This document shows, in pieces, positions 56,650 to 64,000 of a stretch of 64,000 bases of DNA. The first letter of the stretch is position 1. Every line of letters starts with the position of its first letter. Below the pieces are notes generated by a model that did no database searches, was not told the DNA's origin, and saw only the letters and a list, made by a program, of their open reading frames with translations. The stretch is from Selaginella moellendorffii (Eukaryota > Streptophyta > Lycopodiopsida > Selaginellales > Selaginellaceae). The translations under genes and the position numbers were made by a program. The stretch is taken from positions 78,559-142,558 of the forward strand of contig NW_003314337.1 in assembly GCF_000143415.4 (NCBI RefSeq). Reading direction: 5' to 3'.

Positions 56650-57305
56650 AGCTTAAAAGATGGAAACAGGTGGAGGTCATAGGGAACGTTTTGTCCAACG
56701 TAGTGGCAGCTAGAGATGTTGTTGTAGCGTCGACCGTGTGCAAGAAATGGCAACGCAGCCCAGTGCCACCTCCACAAGCTTCGCTTCTCAAGTATGGACT
56801 GGGATGCATTTTTCAACGGGGCACTCAGCACCAACATATTGATTCTTATCACTCAGACGGTCCTGCAGACGTCCTGTCTCAGCCATCTCTCCCTGTGCAT
56901 TGGAGGCGACCATGAGTTCTCGGCGGCCCCGGTTATCGCGTGGCTAATCTTCACCAAGGAGACGCTGCAGAGCTTAACTTTCATGATCTACGCAGATCCG
57001 AGCGTCAACATGGGCGGGACAGGCCCGAGGCTCTTGCTCTGGGCCATATAACCATACCGACCTCGGCATCCACAGGTTCCCGTTGCTGCAGTCGCTGACA
57101 TTGAAGAGCCTGAGCCTGTCGTCCCTGGATGTCAATCTCATGCTGTCCGCCTGCCCCCTCGTTGATCGCGTCAGATCCAACTTCCAGGTGTGAGAGGCTC
57201 GTGACGCTTCTGAGGGCCAGCAGGCTCAAGACGCTTGCCAACAAAAAGAGCTTACGGGAGGCGGAGAAGCTGTGCATCAAGTACTGTACCCTTGCCCAAA
57301 CTTAC
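56650..57305 (+). pseudogene. F-box/LRR pseudogene (At1g67190-like)
   Basis: The plus strand encodes, in shifting frames, pieces matching plant F-box proteins of the At1g67190 type. The F-box start is 'VEVIGNVLSNVVAARDVV' to 'CKKWQ'. After a one-base shift come 'HLHKLRFSSMDWDAFF', 'TNILILITQTVLQTS' and 'EFSAAPVIAWLIFTKETL'. Another shift leads to 'FPLLQSLTLKSLSLSSLD', then a TGA, then a further fragment. At least three frame changes and several stops mean no functional protein. Only the first half of the family's length is present. It lies between two minus-strand genes. Confidence 0.75.
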
Positions 57306-57455
57306 AAGGTTGGTGGTGTCAGAGGAATCAGCATTTTGGGCGTCTATGCGCCAATACATTCATTTGCAAATACAGTTCCAGTTCTACTGATTACAATGGA
57401 CTGCTGTATGTCAGCCTTTAGCTATAGGCGGGAGCATTTGTCGATTTGTCTAGAG

Positions 57456-58247
57456 CTACTTGGGATTCGTGTAGACTAGCGTCCCGATGGGAATGTCGAA
57501 AGTCCTGGGTTTGTAAGGGGCGGGCGGTGGGATCTTGGGCACCACTACGGTCAGCTGCCCGTCCTGGCAGGCGGCGGACACCCCTTCGAGGTTGGCATTT
57601 GATGGAAGATTGAATTTTCTCATGAACTTCCCTGCTGGGCGCTCCGCTCTTACATATTTGACATCGAAGGTTGGGTTGTCGTCGCGCCTCCTCTCACCGC
57701 TGATTTTAAGGATGCTGTCGTTCTCGATTTGTACCTAGAGGCCAAGATGTGATTCAGTCACAAAAATAGAGTGCAGTGTATGCCAACCCAACCTTGACCT
57801 CGCTGTTTTTGATCCCGGGAACATCAGCCACAAATATGTAGGAAGCAGGGAGCTCCTTGACGTCAACAGAAGTGCTCGCCATTGAGTACTGTGGCTCTCT
57901 TCCTTGCCGAGCGGTCTGTAGCACAGGACGCAATGAAGTGTCTTCGGTGTATAGGCACGAACCTTTTGGAGTTCGGTGGGGTCCACGAAGATGGATTCCC
58001 TGTAGTCGATTGTGCAGTCCAGCACGAAGTTGCAGGCCCTTTCGAATGCAGTGGCGGCGGCCTTGGCTTTTGTGCTGTGCTGCCTGCGTTTGATGCGATT
58101 GACGGGTATGCTCTGGGGGTCCGTCCACTCGGGCCTTGGAGGCACGTCCCTACGCTGCTTCTCTTCTCTCTCCGCTACCTCTCGCGGCCTCCAGCGACCC
58201 TTGCTGGCGTCTGCTGACTCCAGAATGGACAAATCGCTGAGACACAC
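57456..58247 (-). CDS. Small heat-shock protein (Hsp20), class II-like
   Basis: This is an ATP-independent chaperone that holds unfolding proteins as oligomers. The alpha-crystallin domain is split over exons 57915-57793 and 57734-57456 with a 58-nt intron. Visible family text is 'VDVKELPASYIFVADVPGI', 'ILKISGERRRDD', 'GKFMRKFNLPSNANLEGV' and 'ACQDGQLTVVVPKIPPP', matching plant cytosolic class II. An upstream exon, to 57963, joins in frame across intron 57916-57962 and adds about 95 residues. That is much longer than the usual N-terminal arm, and no in-frame ATG was found in it; 58247 is a GTG in the open frame, so the start is uncertain. Initiation at the internal ATG (Met of 'MASTSVDV') would give a short form. 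Confidence 0.82.
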
Positions 58248-58387
58248 ACTCCCTCGCAGCTCCTCACCAACTTGGCATTTTGGTGCGCCTGCGCGGCCGG
58301 TGTCTCTTGACCGACGTGTACATGTGTGACGTGGGAACGCTTTTATTCACACTTCTGTTTGCGTGTTACATTCGGAGCTGCTAGCCG

Positions 58388-60934
58388 CTAGCCGTATGAC
58401 AGATGGTCATATGCGCTCTTGCTCTGCCGCAGTGGCGATTTCCTTCGCAGCGGTGACGATTCCCGTGACTTGGTGCTGCTGCTCTGTTGTCCCAGCGGAA
58501 CCACCACCTTTCTGGGCTGGCCTGCAGCATTGAGGGTGCGGTGTGTGCAAACCGGGTCTGCAGCTGTTTGGCTGCGCGCCGAGAAGTTTGCCGCGTTCCT
58601 GAGTATGCCTCCCACGCTGTCAGCGAGGCCTATCATGACGGGAGGCTCGTTGCTGGCCGTGGACGCGGACTCGCACGCGTTGTCACTATCCTCGTTGACG
58701 CAAGCCTTCCTCATTTGACTCAGAGGGTCTGCCATTGAGAGGCCCCCGATTGCAGTTTCAATGCCTCCGCTATTCCCTGTCCTGGCCTTGTTTGGCGACC
58801 GGTATGATCCAGTGGATACATCCTGGAGTCGGGTGGACGGTGCTCTATATACCTCGTGCTGGTGGCTGCTCCTCCGGCTACTCTTGGTTGACTCGGTCGA
58901 CGCCCTGTGCTTGGACTGTTCCCATACCAGTTGCCGCCCACCCGAGCTAGTCGTTTCCTACAAGAAGAGCACACACAATTCTCAGTCGCTCGGGTAGCTG
59001 CCGTGAGCTTACAATGCTCTCGGTCGTTACTCTCTTCAGCGCGGGACTGGTTGGCGATGTTTTGGTGGGAAACAGGCTTCCTTTCCCTTGGCTCCATGCC
59101 GAGGCATTGTTCCAGAGGGTCACAAGAGGAGAGCTCCCGCTGCTAGTCTTGCTCCTGCTGCTCCCATCAGATCTGTGACGTCGTAATCCATCACCCTGAA
59201 GGACAAGGAGACCAAGAGAGTGACTCGCGTGGCCACATGTAAACTTCAACTCACAGCCTTCCACATGCGAGCTTGCATGTCTCTGAGAAAATGTTGCTGA
59301 GGCCCAATGACACTCCCTGGCCTCGTTAATCGCAAGTAGCCCAACACCTGCAGAACAATGAACAGTGGTGCGGGGCAGCCACCAAAGCCTTTGGAAGGCG
59401 CCTACCTCATTGCACGTGAATCTAAAGTGCTTCATTATGTAGCACCCAATCAGGACTCCAGTTCTACCCAGCCCTGCCTGGATGAATCCAGCCAGCCGAG
59501 CAAGAAAACCATTAAACGCCTGTAGGCTCGGAGCATCGAAAGGGCGGGGCAGTCAACATACCTTGCAGTGGACAGCTATGGCCCCGGCAGTTTCCTCTAC
59601 AATCTCCATAAATCTTTGGACAATCCGCTCAGGAGGACAGCTGAAGAAGCCCACTTTGAACACAGGCAGGAGCAACAACTTTAGACACGTCACAAGAAAA
59701 GACGCTCGACACAATCCAGCCAACCTGCCATCCGGGAAGTAGAGGTCGTAGTGATTAATGCCGTGGTCTGTGAAGCGTCGCCTGTCATACAGCCGCTTGT
59801 TTAGTCTAACAACAGCAACAACGCCCACCTGCGGCAGTCAGCAGTGAGACAAATGCGAGGTGAGGGACGAGAGGGCTATTGCCGGCTCAGCGTACCCTCT
59901 TGAAGTACTCAATGTAGTCCTCGGGCACAAGGCTTCGATACCCATACATCTGCCAACGTACAACTTGACAACATTCTGGAAACAAAAGCGATGGGTAAAC
60001 CTGGGAACGCCTTGGTGCAGGGCCACTAAAGGCAACCAGTTTGTTAGGGACAATCCAGTTGAGGTCGCCATTCTCCACCTGACACGCAGGATCCCCTCAG
60101 GGTGTTAAAAATGTTGGTAGCCAGAAGCAGGGGCACGCACTTGTTCGAAATACTCGTACTCTTCCAGGTTGAAAGTGCTGAAGTCAATCCACCCAATTTT
60201 TTTGCCTTTTGCAACTGCCTGAAGGATCCCCATTCACCCACAAAGATGGCTTACGGACGTAACTAGCATAAGCAAAAGCTTGCATACCTGAATGCAGTCG
60301 AGAACTGTGAGGTGGTATGTGGATATGCCACATGTGGGGTCTCGAAACGGGAAGTACGGTTCAAAGAGTGCCAGGGGCGAATACGCCGCATCGGGCTCCC
60401 ACGACTCAAACAGCACGAGATACGCTCCAAGCTGCACACAAACTGGTTGCTTGAGCCGCCCGGTTGCAAAATGAGGTGGGCACCGGAACGAACCAAAACT
60501 GCGGCATTGGACTTGGTCTTGGTTTCAATGCTGGTGCAGAAGCATACACACCTCCCGTGTGCCCCAGCATCCTGAGAGCACAAGCAAGCTGTAAGTCATT
60601 CCAGATGGGCGTGGTTTGCGTCGAGGTGACCTGAAGCAAGCCGTGAAGCTTCCAGCAGAACCTGTAGGTGCATGCCATGTTGAGGGGCCCAAAGTCCTGG
60701 AAGAACGGCTCATAAATCTGCAGGGTAGGCAACAGCGGGGAGTGAGCTCGCTGCTCACTCGCTGGACAAGTTGAGAGGCCACACCAGTTCATTGTCGACG
60801 CTGAAACACAGTGCGGGGCGAGGGAGCCACGAGCCTTTGAGGTCGTCGGGCCTCTGCAGCGCCGCGAAGTAGACCTTTCCTTTGATGACCTCACATACCC
60901 CACTCCTGTCGTGCTGCTGTTCCTTGTAGACCAT
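58388..60934 (-). CDS. CDC14: Cdc14 dual-specificity protein phosphatase
   Basis: It removes phosphate from Ser-Pro sites of CDK targets; family members act in mitotic exit, and at basal bodies in flagellates. Thirteen exons splice in one frame to 589 residues: 60934-60785, 60717-60631, 60571-60494, 60431-60288, 60218-60141, 60078-60001, 59949-59896, 59828-59725, 59640-59562, 59477-59406, 59347-59255, 59195-59013 and 58957-58388. The introns are 51-84 nt. Domain A has 'FQDFGPLN' and '[17 protein letters not shown]'. Domain B has '[10 protein letters not shown]', the general-acid loop 'YFPDG', the catalytic HC(X)5R loop 'HCKAGLGRTG' (split by intron 9) and '[13 protein letters not shown]'. The last about 240 residues are Ser/Arg-rich and disordered, as usual. 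ATG 60934 is the first in-frame start. All catalytic residues are present, so it is likely functional. Confidence 0.95.
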
Positions 60935-61129
60935 GGTAGGCACCGCTCCTAGAGTGGCAATGGCACGCCGTGGCCCTGGATCATGCCGGCATCACCATTT
61001 CCAGACAGCTGGGGTGGCGTGTGCCCCATAGGATCTCAAAACCACGAGAATGTATGAACCCTCCTGGCTAGGGCACCACCAGCGGCCACGTGGCGCATGG
61101 CCTTTATATCACACTCGGGGATACACATC
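60935..61129. promoter_or_regulatory. Short spacer: Cdc14 upstream region and end of the next gene
   Basis: Only 195 bp separate the Cdc14 ATG from the stop of the TTC39-like gene in the same orientation. It must hold the Cdc14 promoter or 5' UTR and the other gene's 3' end. No specific element is recognised. Confidence 0.5.
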
Positions 61130-63865
61130 TCATTTGTTAAGAGGCCGGTAGATTTTGGTCATCTCGCTCACCACGAACTTGAGCCTGGGCTGGAACTCAT
61201 GAGGGGGAAACGCCACCGCCTTGTCCAGCAGGCTCAGCCCCTCCTGGGAGTTGATGTCGTCTTGCAGCAGCAGGGCAGCCAGCTCGTAGCAGCTGTAGGG
61301 AACAAAGTTGCTGCGCACGCACAGCGTGGGGGCGGGTGAGCAGGCGGGAAACGAACAAGCCCCCTGCTTACCCGGGAACGTTTTCAGAGTTCTTCACTAC
61401 GTGGCGGAAGCAGTCCTGCGCTTTGTGCTTGTCCCCCAGGGCCTTGTGGCAGTGGCCCAGCAAGAACCTTTAACAAGAGCAAGGTAACCACAGGTAACAG
61501 AGGCTGTTTCGTTCCAAGCATTACATACCTGCACAGCAGCTTGCTTGTATTGTTCCACCGGATTTCGAACGTGCCATGGCCGCCAGCCTTGGACGTCCCC
61601 TCCCCACTCTGCTACTAGACAGCAAACGCAATCAGGCATACGTGAGTTCCCTTCCAGCCACCAACTGGTACCTGTGGCTTCTTCTGAACGTCTTCAATGG
61701 CGTCCATGTGCCGCTCAAGCGATGGTTTGTCCATGTGTTGGAACCCATTGTACACGGCTGCCAGCTCCAGTGCTGGGAAGAGGGGAGCCTAGGCGCCAAC
61801 CAAAACCAGCAACACTCTTATCAGGATTGCAAGCCCTCCCTGGGGACGTACCTGGCTGCTGGCCACAAACTCGTTAGCCATCCGGAGGCCGTACTGCTCG
61901 AGCGGCCCCGTCTGCTTCTTGCCCGCCACAAGCTGCGGGAGCTCACGGAGGACGCTGCTTGCGGCCTCGTGCTGCTTGTCGCCGGCCTCCCACAGGCAGG
62001 CCGCCTGCAGGCAGGCGTAGAATGGCTTAAACCACACGGTGTCCTGCCAGAGACTTGATAGTCGATACGTTCAGTTCATGAGCGTGTTACCTTGAACAGT
62101 TTGCCAAATTGCTCCGCGGCCTTGTCGAATTCCCCTTGCAGAAGGTAGCACCAACCCAGCTCGTCTATCATAAAGTTCCTCAGCCTCTGGTTGCAGCCAC
62201 GGTTGCTTATGTCGTAGGGATCCGTCTTGGAGTTTCGGACGAGGGTGTCGAGTGACTTGGAAAGCATTCCCTCATATCGCTCGTAGCGGGACAGCATTAT
62301 CCTGAAGATGGACCCGTTCTTCCACTGGGCCTGCACCTTGTCCAGCAGCTGCTTGGCCTCCTTTCCATGCTGGTCTCCATATGGCAAGAGGCCCATGATA
62401 ACCGTGTGGTCTGCCAACACAAGCTCACGAGTGTAAAGCCATGGTCCATCTGCTTTTACGCTTACATTGCAGTAGCATGACGAAGGAGATCGGCGCTCTG
62501 GGATGGTTTGTGGCGGCAGCCTTTTGCAACAACCTGAGGCCTTTGTTCCTGTCACCCGGCAGGCCCATCACCTCCGTGGCCTTTTGAAACGAAGCGGGAA
62601 TGAGCGAGACAACGAGGTTGAAGGCCCCAATCCCGAACTCGAGTCCTATCCGCAGGGATGACAGCTCGTAGTCCTCTTGGATCCCTTTCCTCGTGTCCAG
62701 GACCATCCGCTGGTCATCCCTTAGAGCGTCCAGCTGCTTTATGTCCAGCCGGGTGTTGTCGATCCTGTCGCCAGAGCTGCTGCTGGCCGAGCCCCCCATG
62801 TCCAGGTCTGCCAGCCTCTCCGCCAGGCTGCGGCTCTTGGACAGGTTGCTGCTCTTTCCTTTCTATATATCAACAACGTACTAGATAGAGAGCTTGCTTT
62901 CACACAGCCTATGTAGATATAGGTGTTGTAACCCCCTTACCGAGGAGCCTCGATCGTCGTTGTCGTCGTCTTCGCTGCCCGAATCACTGTCCTCGTCGGA
63001 CCCGTGCATGCTCTCGGGCACCTTGAAGCTGCCCCCCATCTTTATCCACTCTTTGGTCAGCTTGCGGAGCTTCTTCTCGCAATGCTGGTAGATGCTGGCT
63101 GTCTTCTTGAGGTTGTAGCCAAGCTTGACCATGCTTGTCCAGCTCTCCCCAGCCCCAACAATCTGCGAGTGAGCCAAGCACGCATTGTTCCCAGCCATCC
63201 CCAATCCAGTTCAGACCTGCAGCAGCGACGTAAGAAGGTAGCACTCGCCCTGGATCTGGATCGCCCACAGCCGTGCTCGTCTCGCCCGGTGGAGGTGGAC
63301 CATCTCCGCGAGCGCACCCTCGGCTTTGGTCTCTTGTTCTTCAGCTGCTGCCTTGGCAGCCCCAACCGCGATGCCTTTCTTGGCCATCTTTCCCAGCGCC
63401 CACGACTTGAGCGACGACACCGCCTCGTTCACCTTCTTGATGTTGCTGTGGGTGCTGAACCTGGCAATTGAATAAACATTGTATCGCTCAGCCCGTCCCT
63501 CTTTCCATGCTGGGCACCTTACTTTTGAGCTTGCTGGCTGGCCAGCGCTTCCGTTTCCGAGAGGAGGGTGATTGCGCGCTCCACATCGTCTTGGTCCGAT
63601 GACATGAGGGCGACGTAGGCCGCCACCCAGGCATGGTGCAGGCTGAAGCGGGGGTGGTGCAGCCTCAGTTCATCGAAAAAGTCCTCGGCCTCGTTCAACT
63701 TGTCCGAGTAGAGCAGCTCCATGCCCTTCATTATCTGCCCAAGAGAATCAAGTTTTTCTACATGCATTTTCCATGGCTTGCCTGCTGTTCTTCGGCATCA
63801 AACTCGGCACCGCGCTCCTCGAGCGACATTATAAAGTCGTTCTTCTTGGGCTTGAGCAGATCCAT
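61130..63865 (-). CDS. TTC39/IML2-like tetratricopeptide protein
   Basis: Eleven exons join in one frame to 714 residues: 63865-63782, 63734-63523, 63460-63217, 63162-62941, 62862-62466, 62410-62091, 62043-61852, 61788-61672, 61608-61529, 61467-61372 and 61310-61130. The family (DUF3808; yeast Iml2, animal TTC39) comprises alpha-helical TPR proteins linked to lipid-droplet and membrane-associated inclusion clearance; the plant role is not established. Signature text is 'IMKGMELLYSDKLNEAEDFF', 'RIGLEFGIGAFNLVVSLIP', 'ELGWCYLLQGEFDKAAEQF' and 'FLLGHCHKALGDKHKAQDC'. An acidic Asp/Ser-rich linker is at residues about 240-255. Introns are 47-78 nt. The first has a GC-AG donor (63781 'GCAAGC'); the rest are GT-AG. 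ATG 63865 is the only suitable start near the 5' end. Confidence 0.92.
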
Positions 63866-64000
63866 TGGCTCGTCGGTTGCCCTCACAAGAACCCTAAAAT
63901 ATTTGTCCGGTATATTCGGGCGACACGTGGCTGGCGCTCTCTAGAGCTCTCTCTCCAGCTCCTACAAAATATTCACCTAGGGCTACTGGGCAGCTCCGAT
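63866..64000. promoter_or_regulatory. Upstream region of the TTC39-like gene
   Basis: 135 bp of presumed 5' UTR or promoter up to the window edge. No clear core element is seen. Confidence 0.35.

Noticed and set aside
62326-63944. Plus-strand ORFs opposite the TTC39-like gene
   Set aside because: They are antisense shadows. The minus-strand exons join with consensus splice sites and match the family throughout.

Overview
The window looks like nuclear DNA of a non-seed land plant, most likely a lycophyte such as Selaginella. The evidence is: a right-hand block of intact genes with very small introns (mostly 47-84 nt); a Cdc14 phosphatase gene, a family reported as missing from flowering plants but kept in lineages with flagellated cells; a plant-type class II small heat-shock protein; and plant chromodomain Ty3/gypsy elements primed by initiator tRNA-Met. 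The species is an inference; the gene structures are read from the sequence.

Layout. (1) 1-12.1 kb: old, fragmented LTR retrotransposons. Two long LTR families recur. LTR-A is about 1.1 kb and LTR-B about 1.4-1.8 kb. Both end in TGTAAG/CTTACA-type termini and both carry an internal hexamer-based tandem repeat that produces long but meaningless ORFs on both strands. (2) 12.5-24.2 kb: an unusual locus holding a minus-strand DUF7869-type gene (DDE-like motifs) and a plus-strand gene joining a possible ParB/sulfiredoxin-like domain to an FCP1-like HAD phosphatase domain. About 20 copies of a 22-bp palindrome are scattered through it: in the presumed promoter, inside very short introns, at stop codons and within an exon. 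Both genes carry lesions, including single in-frame stops of the type C-to-T decay would make. (3) 24.3-48.3 kb: nested retroelements. They include a degenerate gypsy element, an assembly gap, LTR-B copies, a minus-strand gypsy element interrupted by a TRIM element and by a solo LTR-A, and a near full-length chromovirus (40120-47569) inserted in a LINE-like sequence. (4) 48.3-54.1 kb: AT-rich DNA in which no gene is recognised. (5) 54.1-64 kb: a compact gene block with cytosolic fructose-bisphosphate aldolase (+), a coiled-coil protein (-), a decayed F-box/LRR pseudogene (+), a class II small HSP (-), Cdc14 (-) and a TTC39/IML2-like protein (-).

The genes in block 5 are housekeeping or regulatory and do not form one pathway. 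The most interesting part is block 2, where the palindrome family, its paired (compensatory) base changes and its position in introns may mark a previously undescribed mobile or self-regulated element.
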